A DNA stretch of 35,093 nucleotides from an uncultured Anaerolineae bacterium (GTDB lineage: Bacteria > Chloroflexota > Anaerolineae > J036 > Brachytrichaceae). Positions 1 to 8,243 of this stretch are shown in pieces. Numbering within the stretch: position 1 is the first letter of the stretch; each line of letters begins with the position of its first letter. Under the pieces are notes generated by a model that was not told where the DNA came from, did not search any database, and was given only the letters and a program-made list of their open reading frames with translations. The translations under genes were made by a program, and so were the position numbers. The stretch is from the NCBI GenBank assembly GCA_938034415.1, contig CALHLE010000043.1, forward strand, positions 1 to 35,093, read 5' to 3'.

Positions 1-49
1 AAGCGCGCGATCCGTCATGGCGCATGAGCTGTGGTAGCCTTCGCGCCCG

Positions 50-679
50 ATGTCCGGCGTGCCTCGCAGCGTCTGGTTGGTGCGACATGGACAAGCCGAT
101 TGGAACGTCGCCCGTCGCTACATGAGCATCACCGATCGGCCGCTGACCCGGTTCGGCGAACGCCAGGCGCTGGCGCTGGCGCGCTTCTTCGCGGCCCGCC
201 GGGTGGATGCCATTGTTCACAGCGGCTTGATGCGCACCGAAGCGACGGCCCAGGCGATCAAGGGCGCGCGCCGCATCCCGGTCTTGGCCGACGCGCGCTG
301 GCGCGAGGCATCGCACGGCGCATGGGAGGGCCTCACCTATCGCGAAGTGATACAGCGCTACCCAGAGGACGCCGCGCGGCGTTTCGCCGACCCGCTCCAT
401 CATGCGCCGTTGCAGGGCGAATCGCTGGCGCAGTTGGCCCGGCGCGTCGCGCAAGCGTGGCAGGACCTGGGCGCGCAGTTCGCCGGCCGCCGCGTGGTCG
501 TGGTAGCCCACAGCGGCCCGATACAGGCCCTGCTCTGCGCGCTGATGGGGACGCCGACGGCCGATCACTGGCGCTGGCGGATTGACCTGGGCAGCGTCAC
601 CGCAGTGGACTGCTACCCCTCGACGACCATCCTGCGCATGGTGAATCACGTGCCGCCGCTCGCGGCCGGCCATTCCTGA
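50..679 (+). CDS. cobC: Histidine phosphatase family protein, probable alpha-ribazole phosphatase (CobC-like)
   Basis: The 209-residue protein has the full phosphoglycerate-mutase/acid-phosphatase signature. LVRHG at 10-14 contains the phospho-accepting H13, R62 lies in LMRTEATA, E86 in REASHGAWEG, and the second catalytic His is H154 in VVAHSGP. The family dephosphorylates small phosphoesters through a phosphohistidine. Because cobS follows on the same strand, the likely job is removal of the 5'-phosphate from alpha-ribazole phosphate or adenosylcobalamin-5'-phosphate in the nucleotide-loop pathway. That substrate comes from context; the family itself is broad. Length is normal (about 200 residues). 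The ATG at 50 is used because the RHG motif then begins at residue 12, as is typical. No strong Shine-Dalgarno is seen. A possible upstream gene may end at 27 or 37 but cannot be identified. Confidence 0.8.
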   Translation: MSGVPRSVWLVRHGQADWNVARRYMSITDRPLTRFGERQALALARFFAARRVDAIVHSGLMRTEATAQAIKGARRIPVLADARWREASHGAWEGLTYREVIQRYPEDAARRFADPLHHAPLQGESLAQLARRVAQAWQDLGAQFAGRRVVVVAHSGPIQALLCALMGTPTADHWRWRIDLGSVTAVDCYPSTTILRMVNHVPPLAAGHS

Positions 680-704
680 CCCGAGCGCGGGGTGCGGAGG
701 CAAC

Positions 705-780
705 TGAGTAGGCCTGAGTAGGCGAAGGCAATGCCTTCGCCCACCCAGGCCCACCCTGGCCTACCTAGACCTACCTAGAC
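705..780. repeat. Palindromic repeat copy A flanked by decamer tandem repeats
   Basis: The core at 721-741 has arms GGCGAAGGCA and TGCCTTCGCC around one base. Allowing two A:C mismatches, the stem extends outward to about 20 bp (712-731 against 733-752). Both flanks are built from decamers. On the left, TGAGTAGGCC at 705-714 is followed by TGAGTAGGCG at 715-724. On the right are four units: CCACCCAGGC, CCACCCTGGC, CTACCTAGAC and CTACCTAGAC (741-780), the last two identical. The right decamers are roughly complementary to the left ones, so the whole element can fold as one long hairpin between the phosphatase gene and cobS. The core recurs at 7278 and 11995. Confidence 0.8.
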
Positions 781-803
781 TTATAAGAGAAGAGGCGATC
801 ATC

Positions 804-1589
804 ATGTTCACTGCATTCTTCGAGGCCGTTCGATTTCTCACGCTCATCCCCTTGCCGTTCATGCCGCCGATGACCGGCGAGGATTATGAGCAAACGGTCG
901 CGCGCGCGATGGCGTGGTTTCCGGCCGTCGGCGCACTCATCGGCCTGCTGGCGTGCGGCGTCGGTTGGCTGGCCGATGCGTTGTGGGGTGACTTCGCGCG
1001 CGCCGTCGCCGTCGTCATCGCCCTCGCCGTCATCACCTCGGGGCTGCACCTGGATGGCCTGAGCGACACGTTCGACGCGGTGATGAGCTGGCGGCCGCGC
1101 GAGCGCAAGCTGGAGATCATGAAGGATAGCCGCATCGGCGCGATGGGCGCGCTCGCGCTAACAGCAGTCATCCTGCTCAAGGTCGTTTTCATCGCAGCCG
1201 CCGGCGCCGATTGGCTGCGCGCCGTGCTGATCGCGACGACGCTGGGCCGGTGGGCCGACCTCTACGGCATTTTCTTCTTCCCGGCCGCGCGCGCGGGCGG
1301 GCTGGGCCGCAACTTTCGTGACTTTATCCGCCGCCGCAGCCTGGTCGTCGCCACTTTGCAGATGCTGGTCATCGTCGCGCTCGCGTGCGCCGTGGGACGC
1401 CCACCGCAGGCCTGGCCGGCCGGTCTGCTGCGCGGCGGGATTGCGATTGGGCTAACGCTGCTCGTCGCGCGGGTCGTCTTCGCGCGCTGGACCCGGTCGC
1501 TGGGCGGGCTGACCGGCGACACCTATGGGGCGATGTGCGAGATCGGCGAAGTGGTCGCATTGGCGGCGATGAGCGCGCGGCCGCTCTAG
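804..1589 (+). CDS. cobS: Adenosylcobinamide-GDP ribazoletransferase (cobalamin synthase)
   Basis: This 261-residue integral membrane protein has the CobS hallmarks. GLHLDGLSDTFD at 80-91 is the metal/diphosphate-binding motif, and KDSRIGAMGA runs from 107, followed by several hydrophobic helices. CobS joins adenosylcobinamide-GDP and alpha-ribazole (or its phosphate) to make adenosylcobalamin or its 5'-phosphate at the cytoplasmic membrane. Length matches the family (about 250). The ATG at 804 is preceded by a purine-rich Shine-Dalgarno (AGAGAAGAGG, 787-796). It lies 124 bp after the CobC-like gene, with a large palindrome between them. It converges on the GH130 gene: both stop codons share one CTAG at 1586-1589, so no spacer is left. 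Confidence 0.95.
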   Translation: MFTAFFEAVRFLTLIPLPFMPPMTGEDYEQTVARAMAWFPAVGALIGLLACGVGWLADALWGDFARAVAVVIALAVITSGLHLDGLSDTFDAVMSWRPRERKLEIMKDSRIGAMGALALTAVILLKVVFIAAAGADWLRAVLIATTLGRWADLYGIFFFPAARAGGLGRNFRDFIRRRSLVVATLQMLVIVALACAVGRPPQAWPAGLLRGGIAIGLTLLVARVVFARWTRSLGGLTGDTYGAMCEIGEVVALAAMSARPL

Positions 1590-2641
1590 TCCGGCAGCGT
1601 CATCCGCGCGACGCCGATGTAGAAATCGGCCATGCCGTAGTACACGTCCAACCGTCCGCCTGCGCGCAGATCTACGCCGGTGGGAAAGACCACGTTCGCC
1701 ACCACGCCTTCTTTCTCCTCCGGCGCCTCGGGCGAGAGGATTGGCTCGCTCGACCGGTAAATCACATGGCGCGGGTCGTCGCGATCCAGCAGCATCGCGC
1801 CAGCGCAATAGCGCACGAACGGTTGGTGATCCACGCCCTCCACAATGCGGCCGGAGACGCCGTGATAGATCGTGAGCCAGCCGCGCGAGGTCAACACCGG
1901 CGGCGTGCCGCCGCCGATCTTCAGGCTTTCCCACGGCTGGGCCGGGGCGGCCAACAACTGGTGCGCTTCCCACAGCAGCAATCCTTCTGGGCCGGCCTGA
2001 GCGCGGTCGAGGGGGCAATACGAAATCCACATGCTCGGGCGCGCTTCGGCGATGCCCGCCGGCGTGACTGTCAAGCCGCCTTGCGTGTTCGACGGGCGGT
2101 GGATCATCGCCAACGCCAACCGCCCGTGTGGATCGCGCACCGGCTGCGGGAAGAGATAGGCGTCCTTGTTGTCATAGAGGTCGAAGTCAACCCGATACTG
2201 CGGCATGAAGGCGAATTTGGCCGGGCCGATGCGCTGCCAGGTGAACAGGTCTTTGGACCAGGCTAATGCGACGCGCGGCCCCAACGGCCCGTACGCCGTG
2301 TAGGCCATCACGTAGTAGCCGAGCGGCGCTACGAACGTGATGCGCGGGTCTTCGCAGCCGGCGGTGCGCGCGTTGCGCTCGTAGGACTCGGTCGGCTCGA
2401 GCGCGTAGCCCTTCCGCTCGACCGCGACGGGATCGCCGCGCGCATCGAACAGCACCTCGGCGATGCCGATGCGCGAGTAGTTGCCGGCGGCGACGACGCG
2501 CGCAAAGAGATACAGCTTGCCGTCCGGCCCGCGCGCCGTCGCCGGATTCAGCACGCCGAGCGCTTCTTCGGGGTTGTCCGGGTCGGCGCGCATCACGACG
2601 CCGAGGCGATGCAGACGATAGTCTGGGCCTTGTTGATTCAT
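1586..2641 (-). CDS. Glycoside hydrolase family 130 protein (beta-mannoside/oligosaccharide phosphorylase type)
   Basis: The 351-residue protein shows GH130 five-bladed beta-propeller motifs: N-terminal LNPATARGPDGKLYLFAR (31-48), CEDPRIT at 96-102 (E97-D98; the Asp of this EDPR motif is the usual proton donor of the family), HRPSNTQGG at 181-189, GGGTPPVLT at 243-251 and IYHGV at 258-262. GH130 enzymes phosphorolyse (some hydrolyse) beta-1,2- or beta-1,4-mannosidic linkages and release mannose 1-phosphate in the cytoplasm. There is no signal peptide, which fits a cytoplasmic enzyme. The subfamily and exact substrate cannot be read from sequence alone. The start at 2641 has a Shine-Dalgarno GGAG eight bases upstream on the minus strand. 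The gene is monocistronic here and shares its stop CTAG with cobS. Confidence 0.85.
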   Translation of the reverse strand: MNQQGPDYRLHRLGVVMRADPDNPEEALGVLNPATARGPDGKLYLFARVVAAGNYSRIGIAEVLFDARGDPVAVERKGYALEPTESYERNARTAGCEDPRITFVAPLGYYVMAYTAYGPLGPRVALAWSKDLFTWQRIGPAKFAFMPQYRVDFDLYDNKDAYLFPQPVRDPHGRLALAMIHRPSNTQGGLTVTPAGIAEARPSMWISYCPLDRAQAGPEGLLLWEAHQLLAAPAQPWESLKIGGGTPPVLTSRGWLTIYHGVSGRIVEGVDHQPFVRYCAGAMLLDRDDPRHVIYRSSEPILSPEAPEEKEGVVANVVFPTGVDLRAGGRLDVYYGMADFYIGVARMTLPD

Positions 2642-3018
2642 TGCGCTATCTCCGTGTAGCGGGCGCCTAGGGGTTCACTGCTTTTGCGGCCCACTGCGCA
2701 CCGGCAAACGTGGGCAGTCCTTGTCAACACGAGAGGGGGCCAGACCCGAAGGGCACTATGTAATCTCACAAGTCTGCAGCTTATCTTACAAATTCGCGCG
2801 ACGCAACCGACGATCGGCGTCATAGGCAACCTCGCAGAGACGAAACAAGATGCGCCGCAGGCGCGAGCGCAAATGCTCGCCCCCCAAGCGCGGGACGAGA
2901 CGACGCCTCGCACTTCGGCCGATGCGCTGGTGTTTGCCGGACTCGCCCTCGCGCCACAGCGCTTCGGCCCGACGCGCTGCACAATGCGGCGAGTCGCTAT
3001 AGGGTAACATTTCGGCTC
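2642..3018. other. 377-bp divergent intergenic region
   Basis: This spacer separates the divergent GH130 (minus) and YfhO-flippase (plus) genes, so it should hold both promoters. On the minus strand a TTGACA lies at 2722-2727, but no convincing -10 follows at 16-18 bp. A short perfect hairpin (GCGAGC/GCTCGC) lies at 2863-2880. Open frames across it have no recognisable protein content. I see no RNA gene or repeat copy in it. Confidence 0.5.
3005..3010 (+). promoter_or_regulatory. -10-like TAACAT, probable leaderless promoter
   Basis: TAACAT ends 8 bp before the ATG at 3019, and no Shine-Dalgarno is present between them. This is the TANNNT arrangement expected for a leaderless mRNA. No clear -35 is visible. 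Confidence 0.4.
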
Positions 3019-6000
3019 ATGCAATCGTTGCTGTCATGGCTGAAGCGACCGCAGGCAGCTACAGCGGCGTGCATCGCCCTGCTCATGCTGCTGCCGATGG
3101 CGCTGTTCTTCCCGGTGACCGTCGGCGGTTACACGTTGCTCCCAGCAGATAACCTGTTCGCCTGGCAGCCGTTCAAATCTGCGGCCGCGTCGCTCGGCGT
3201 CGGCGTCCCCCAGAACGAGCTGCTCTCCGATCTGATCCTGGAAAACTACCCCTGGAAGCGCTTCATCATCAAGTCGCTCGCCGAGGGTGAGCTGCCGTTG
3301 TGGAACCCCTACCTCTTCGCCGGCGTGCCGTTTCTCGCGGCGGGCCAGCACTCGGCGATGTATCCGTTCAGCCTGTTGTATTACGCGCTGCCGTTGGAGA
3401 AAGCCTATGGTTGGTTCACCGTGCTGCAGCTCGGGTTGGCCGGCGTCTTCACCTTCATCTTCATGCAGACGCTCGGCGTCCGACGCTACGGCGCGCTCTT
3501 CGCCGGCGTGGCTTACCAGTTGAGCGGCTTCTTCGTGGTCTCGGTGGTCTTCCAGATGATCATCGCCGGCGCGGCGTGGTTGCCGCTGATTTTGGCCATG
3601 TGCGAGCGCGTGATCCGGCAGTCGCCTGGGCTGGGCAACCGGCCGTCGTCCATGCCCTGGGTGGTGATCGGCGCGCTGGCTCTGGCCATGGTCGTCCTGG
3701 CCGGCCACGTCGAAATCCTGGCCTACACGCTCATCGTGACGGCGCTGTTCTGCCTGTGGCGCGTGAGCACGGTGATCGGCTTCGGCAACCTGCGCGTGGA
3801 TGGGCCGTATCTGGCCGGCCGGCTGGCCTGGCTGGTCGCCATGGGCGTCGCCGGCCTCCTCATCGGCGCGGTGCAGTTGATCCCGTTGCTGGAGTTGGTG
3901 ACGCGCAACTTCCGCCAGGGCAGCGCCTCGCTGCAGGAGGTGATGAGCTATGCCTTCCCGTGGCGCTATGTCGTGCAGTGGTTGGGGCCGGATTTCTTCG
4001 GCAACCCGGCGCACCACACCTACTTCGACCTGTTCACATTCAGCCGTCAGGCGGTGAATACGCCAAGCGGCAACACCGCCTGGGGCGTCAAAAACTACGT
4101 CGAAGGCGCGGCTTACGTGGGCCTGATCACGCTCATCCTCGCCGGCGTGGCCATCGCCGGCCGCATCCGCGCTGCATCGGGCCGTCGCGCGGCTGCCGGC
4201 CGACAATCGAAGTTCCCGACCTGGTTCTTCGTCGCGCTCGGCGTGCTCTCGCTGTTGTTCATCTTCGGCACGCCGGCCTATGCCATCCTGTTCTTCGGCG
4301 TGCCGGGCTTCAGCCAGTTGCATTCGCCCTTCCGCTGGATCTTCCCGCTCACCCTGTCGCTGGCCGCGCTGGCCGGCGCTGGGCTCGACTCGTTGGCGAC
4401 GGAGCCGAAAGGCCCGCCGGCCATCGGCGAGTATCGGCCTAAGCTCACGCCGGCCAGGCAAAACCCGATCGCGCGGGCGCACTGGATCGCGAGCGCGGCG
4501 GCAATGGCGCTGGGCGCGCTGGCGATTGCGTCGGTGGCGGTCGCGCGGCTGGCTTGGCCGGTCTTACAACCATTCTTCGAGGGCATCGTCAGAAATTCGG
4601 CCGCACAGCAAGGGTTCACCGGCGGCGAGATGTTCTTTAGCTACCAGGCGCTCAACGTCGTTCGCCTAGGGCTGTTGCTGGTCGCCGCCGGCGCGGTCTG
4701 GTGGTTGTTGCTCAGGCATCACGCGCAGCCGGCCGAGGGCGCTCACGTCGGGGCGCGGCTGGTGCGCGCGGCGCCGGCGCTGGCCATCGCGTTGCTGGCC
4801 GCCGACTTGAACTGGGCGTGGGCCGGCTTCAACCCGGCGGTGGATCCCCGGCTGCTGCAATTCACGCCGCCGGCCATCCAGGCGCTCCAGGCCGACGCGT
4901 CGCTCTGGCGGCTGACGGCCTACGAGCCGCGCGCCGGCAAGCCGCTCAACGCCAATTCGGCCTGGCTGTTCGATCTTCAAGACATCCGCGGCTACGACTC
5001 GATCATTCCTAAGCAGTACACCGACTTCATGCGGGCCATCGAGCCGCAGGGCGAGCTGCTCTACAACCGCATCGCGCCGATCAAGAACGCGCAGAGCTTG
5101 GAGTCGCCGCTGCTCGACCTGCTCGGCGTGAAGTATGTGGTGACGGAAGAGGAGATCACAACGCCCGGCTTCTCGCTTTTTTACGATGACGGCGCAACGC
5201 GCATCTACCAGAACGAGCGGGCGATGCCGCGCGCATTCACCCTGCCGGTCAGCGCCACCGTCGCTGCCGATGACTTCGCCCAGGCCATCCGGCGCTACGA
5301 CCCGCGCAGGTTCGTCTTGGTAGAACCCGACGTGCTCCGCGCGGTGCAGTCGGCGACGACTGCCAATGCGCTGCCCAACAACTCGAGCGTCTCGCCTGCG
5401 CAGTTCTCGCCGGCCAGCGTCACGGTATATCGCCACAACGAGGTGTGGGTGGATGCACAGGTCGGCGGGCCGAGCTGGCTGATCCTGGCCGACAGCCACT
5501 TCCCCGGCTGGCGCGCCTTCGTCCGGCCGCTGGGCGCGCCGGACGGCGCCGAGCGCGAAGTCCCCGTGTTCAAGGTCAACGGCAACTTCCGCGGCGTGTT
5601 GCTGGGGGACGCGGGGTCAAGCGCAGACGGGGGCGCGCTTCCGACTCCCGATGCGCCGCGGGCTTTCACCGTGCGCTTCCGCTATTCGCCCGACTCGTTC
5701 CGCATCGGCGCGTTCGCCACGTTCATCGCGTCGGCGGCGATGTTGTTCCTGGGCGGCGTGTATGTCTGGCGCAACGCGGTGCGCGAGGCGCGCGCGCAAT
5801 CCGGCGTGCGCCTGATCGCGCGCAACAGCCTGATCCTGACCGGCCTCAACATCGCCGCGCGGCTGATTGACTTCGCCTTTGCGCTGCTCATGCTGCGCGT
5901 GCTCGGGCCGGAGGGCGCCGGCAATTTCTACTTCGCCGTGGTGATCGTGGGCTGGTTCGAGATCGTGATGAACTTCGGCCTGAACACCTTCCTCACCCGC

Positions 6001-7266
6001 GAAGTCGCGCGCGACCCCGCTCACGCGCAGGCCTATCTGTTGCAGACCAGCCGGCTGCGCATGTTGCTGGCGCTGGGGATTGCGCCGATAGTCCTGCTGC
6101 TCGTGTTGATCTGGCGAGCGGCGTTCAACCTCGCCCCGGAGGCCGAGATCGCCATCCTTCTGCTTGCGCTCAGCCAATTCCCCGGCAGCCTGTCTACCGG
6201 CCTGAGCGCCGTGTTTTTTGCCTATGAGAGGGCCGAAGTGCCCGCCGCGCTCACCATCGTCAGCGCGCTGCTGAAGGCCGTGATCGGCGCGACGTTGTTG
6301 TTGCTTGGCTGGGGCGTGGTCGGGTTGGGGATCACCTCCATCATTGTCAACGTCATCACGCTGGCCCTCCTGCTCTTCCTCGCCGGGCGGATGTTGCATT
6401 TGCGGCTGCGGCCGGCCGGCGCGCCGTCATTGCCGGCGGCTGCGCAGCAATCATCGGCTATCCTGCGCGAGTCCTTCCCGCTGATGCTGAACCATCTGCT
6501 GGCCACGCTGTTCTTCAAGGTGGATGTGCCGATGCTGCAGGCGTTGAAAGGGCCGACGGCGGTGGGCTGGTATAGCGCGGCCTACAAGTTCATTGACGCC
6601 TTCAACATAATCCCCGCCTTCTTCACGCAGTCGCTGTTCCCGGCCATGTCGCGCATGGCGCAGCAGCGCGATGCGTCACTGGCGCGCTCGTACACGCTGG
6701 CGCTCAAGCTGCTGGTGATGACGGCGCTGCCGCTGGCGGTCGCCACGGCCTTCCTGGCCGAGCCGATGATCGCCGTGCTGGGCGGGCGCGAGTTCCTGCC
6801 GAACGGCGCTATCGCACTCGCCATCATGGCCTGGAGCATGCCGATCGGTTGGATCAACAGCGTGACGAACTACGCGCTGATAGCCGCCGGACAACAGCGC
6901 GCGCTTACCCGCGCCTTCGTCATTGGGCTGACGTTCAACGTCGTCGCTAATGCTATTTTCATCCCGTTGTTCTCATTCGTGGCGGCGGCGGTGACGACTA
7001 TCTTCAGCGAGATCGTCGAGGGTGCGGCGTTCTACGTCTTCGTCCGCCAATACATCGCGCCGGTGAACTGGGTCGAGGTACTGGCTAAGCCGTTCCTCGC
7101 GGCGGGGGTGATGGCGGTTGTGACGGCGGCGTTTGCCTTCGGCGGCGCCGTGCTCATCGGGCTAGCGTTTGGCCTGGCGGGCTACGGCGCGGCGCTGTGG
7201 CTCACCCATGCGCTGGCTCCACAGGAGCGTGAGATTCTGCGCCCGTTGGTCAGGCGCGGTGCGTGA
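3019..7266 (+). CDS. YfhO-like (GT-C type) membrane protein fused to a MOP-superfamily oligosaccharide flippase
   Basis: One uninterrupted 1415-residue frame contains two normally separate proteins. Residues 1 to about 915 look like the YfhO family: an N-terminal helix, then a first extracytoplasmic loop with PADNLFAWQPF and LPLWNPYLFAGVPFLA, many transmembrane helices, a soluble beta-rich segment (roughly 610-890) and a closing helix at about 897-917. Residues from about 930 (RLIARNSLILTG) to 1400 form a complete flippase: GPEGAGNFYF, LNTFLTREVARD and about 12 hydrophobic segments. YfhO proteins transfer sugars from polyprenyl-phosphate donors outside the membrane, as in lipoteichoic-acid glycosylation. 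MOP flippases move lipid-linked sugars across it. The fusion would place both steps in one polypeptide. Codon use is uniform across the joint with no frameshift, so this looks like a real fusion. There is no Shine-Dalgarno; a TAACAT lies 8 bp upstream. Confidence 0.85.
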   Translation: MQSLLSWLKRPQAATAACIALLMLLPMALFFPVTVGGYTLLPADNLFAWQPFKSAAASLGVGVPQNELLSDLILENYPWKRFIIKSLAEGELPLWNPYLFAGVPFLAAGQHSAMYPFSLLYYALPLEKAYGWFTVLQLGLAGVFTFIFMQTLGVRRYGALFAGVAYQLSGFFVVSVVFQMIIAGAAWLPLILAMCERVIRQSPGLGNRPSSMPWVVIGALALAMVVLAGHVEILAYTLIVTALFCLWRVSTVIGFGNLRVDGPYLAGRLAWLVAMGVAGLLIGAVQLIPLLELVTRNFRQGSASLQEVMSYAFPWRYVVQWLGPDFFGNPAHHTYFDLFTFSRQAVNTPSGNTAWGVKNYVEGAAYVGLITLILAGVAIAGRIRAASGRRAAAGRQSKFPTWFFVALGVLSLLFIFGTPAYAILFFGVPGFSQLHSPFRWIFPLTLSLAALAGAGLDSLATEPKGPPAIGEYRPKLTPARQNPIARAHWIASAAAMALGALAIASVAVARLAWPVLQPFFEGIVRNSAAQQGFTGGEMFFSYQALNVVRLGLLLVAAGAVWWLLLRHHAQPAEGAHVGARLVRAAPALAIALLAADLNWAWAGFNPAVDPRLLQFTPPAIQALQADASLWRLTAYEPRAGKPLNANSAWLFDLQDIRGYDSIIPKQYTDFMRAIEPQGELLYNRIAPIKNAQSLESPLLDLLGVKYVVTEEEITTPGFSLFYDDGATRIYQNERAMPRAFTLPVSATVAADDFAQAIRRYDPRRFVLVEPDVLRAVQSATTANALPNNSSVSPAQFSPASVTVYRHNEVWVDAQVGGPSWLILADSHFPGWRAFVRPLGAPDGAEREVPVFKVNGNFRGVLLGDAGSSADGGALPTPDAPRAFTVRFRYSPDSFRIGAFATFIASAAMLFLGGVYVWRNAVREARAQSGVRLIARNSLILTGLNIAARLIDFAFALLMLRVLGPEGAGNFYFAVVIVGWFEIVMNFGLNTFLTREVARDPAHAQAYLLQTSRLRMLLALGIAPIVLLLVLIWRAAFNLAPEAEIAILLLALSQFPGSLSTGLSAVFFAYERAEVPAALTIVSALLKAVIGATLLLLGWGVVGLGITSIIVNVITLALLLFLAGRMLHLRLRPAGAPSLPAAAQQSSAILRESFPLMLNHLLATLFFKVDVPMLQALKGPTAVGWYSAAYKFIDAFNIIPAFFTQSLFPAMSRMAQQRDASLARSYTLALKLLVMTALPLAVATAFLAEPMIAVLGGREFLPNGAIALAIMAWSMPIGWINSVTNYALIAAGQQRALTRAFVIGLTFNVVANAIFIPLFSFVAAAVTTIFSEIVEGAAFYVFVRQYIAPVNWVEVLAKPFLAAGVMAVVTAAFAFGGAVLIGLAFGLAGYGAALWLTHALAPQEREILRPLVRRGA

Positions 7267-7277
7267 GCACCCTGGGG

Positions 7278-7298
7278 GGCGAAGGCAGTGCCTTCGCC
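7278..7298. repeat. Palindromic repeat copy B
   Basis: Arms GGCGAAGGCA and TGCCTTCGCC surround a single G. Outer CTGG (7272-7275) and CCAG (7302-7305) can extend the pairing. The element lies between the convergent flippase-fusion and metallophosphoesterase genes, and the latter's stop codon begins on its last base. It may act as a bidirectional terminator, but no T-run follows. Confidence 0.8.
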
Positions 7299-8071
7299 TA
7301 TCCAGTTATCCAAGGCGGTTGTCGCTCGCCACGAAAGTGCGCGCTCAGCACCCCGATGCCCGGATGGTTCATCCGTTCTAGCTGCGCGATCACAGCGCTA
7401 CGGTCGTAGTCCACCCGCCGATGCTCCAGACGGTAGCCCTTCTCGTCCGCTTCCAGCAGGTAGTAGCTGGCGCGCAGATCAGGCGCCCACGGGTTGCTCA
7501 CGCTGCCCAGGTTGACGACGCGGACGCCGCCGACTGCGCGATCGAGTGGCCAGTGCGTATGGCCGGTGAAGACCAGGTCGGCCTCACACCCTTCGATGAC
7601 TGCGGCGATCTCGTCGTCGCTCATCGTAGGCCGGATTCCGGGCCCGTCGTCGGTTCTCGGCGCAGCGTGCACCAGCAGCACGCGCGCGCCATTGGGCAGC
7701 ACAAGCCGCTGCTCCAGCGGGAGCGTCGCCATCCAGTTCAGCCATCCCGATGCAGCCAGCGCGCCCTGCGTCCAACACAGCATGGCCAGCCGCGTCGCCA
7801 CGGCCGGCGCAGAGTGGGGCGCCTGCGCGATCTCCGCCGCCGCTTCGCTTGGGTCGAGCAGGTTGCATACATAGCGGTCGGTGTTGCCGCGCACAAAGCG
7901 CGTTTTGGGCAGCTCGTTCAGCCGCTCCAATACCGGCACGGGCGAGGGACCTAGCGCGGCCAAGTCCCCCAGAATCCAGTGCTCGTCGGCGCCGAGGGAT
8001 GTGATGTCGCTCAGCACGGCATCCAGCGCTACTGCGTTGCCGTGGATGTCGGAGAAGATCGCAACTCGCAT
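7298..8071 (-). CDS. Metallophosphoesterase, YfcE/MJ0936-like phosphodiesterase
   Basis: The 257-residue cytoplasmic protein has the full calcineurin-like metal site in order: FSDIHGN (D8, H10), LGDLAALGP (D36), RGNTDRY (N63, D65), LLVHAAP and FTGHTHWPLD, then VNLGSVSNPW. Such proteins bind two divalent metals and hydrolyse phosphomono- or diesters. Natural substrates of this subgroup are often unknown. The start at 8071 gives the typical N-terminus MRVAIFSDIHGN. There is no Shine-Dalgarno, but TACAAT lies 8 bp upstream, so the mRNA may be leaderless. The gene ends against palindrome copy B. It is separated from the upstream PTS gene by 172 bp and is probably transcribed on its own. Confidence 0.9.
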   Translation of the reverse strand: MRVAIFSDIHGNAVALDAVLSDITSLGADEHWILGDLAALGPSPVPVLERLNELPKTRFVRGNTDRYVCNLLDPSEAAAEIAQAPHSAPAVATRLAMLCWTQGALAASGWLNWMATLPLEQRLVLPNGARVLLVHAAPRTDDGPGIRPTMSDDEIAAVIEGCEADLVFTGHTHWPLDRAVGGVRVVNLGSVSNPWAPDLRASYYLLEADEKGYRLEHRRVDYDRSAVIAQLERMNHPGIGVLSAHFRGERQPPWITG

Positions 8072-8079
8072 GATGCCGA

Positions 8080-8085
8080 TTGTAA
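8080..8085 (-). promoter_or_regulatory. -10-like TACAAT for the metallophosphoesterase
   Basis: On the minus strand TACAAT ends 8 bp before the start codon at 8071. It overlaps a palindrome (GTAAGGC/GCCTTAC, 8082-8096) that could be an operator. No -35 is clear. Confidence 0.4.
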
Positions 8086-8243
8086 GGCGGCCTTACGGCT
8101 TCGGCGGGCGCAGCGCCGTGAGCGTCTGCCCTTCGGTGGCGGATCAACATGGCGCGAGGGCGCACAAAATGGGCGAGCGAATAGCGCCACAAGAGGCAAC
8201 TCTTCAGCAGGGCGAGCATCGCGCGGCAAATGGAGTTGCAGCC

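Noticed and set aside
1-37. End of a possible upstream gene before the CobC-like phosphatase
   Set aside because: Frames ending at 27 or 37 give only 8-11 residues, too few to identify; cobalamin context alone does not decide.
705-780. CRISPR-like array from the decamer repeats
   Set aside because: Units are 10 bp without spacers; this is a tandem or palindromic repeat, not a CRISPR.
2684-3007. Short open frames in the GH130-flippase spacer
   Set aside because: No Shine-Dalgarno, no homology pattern, and overlapping frames on both strands; better read as a promoter region.
3034-4482. Long antisense open frame opposite the YfhO half
   Set aside because: Composition is Arg/Gln/His/Glu-rich as expected for a shadow of a G+C-rich gene, and no motif is recognisable.
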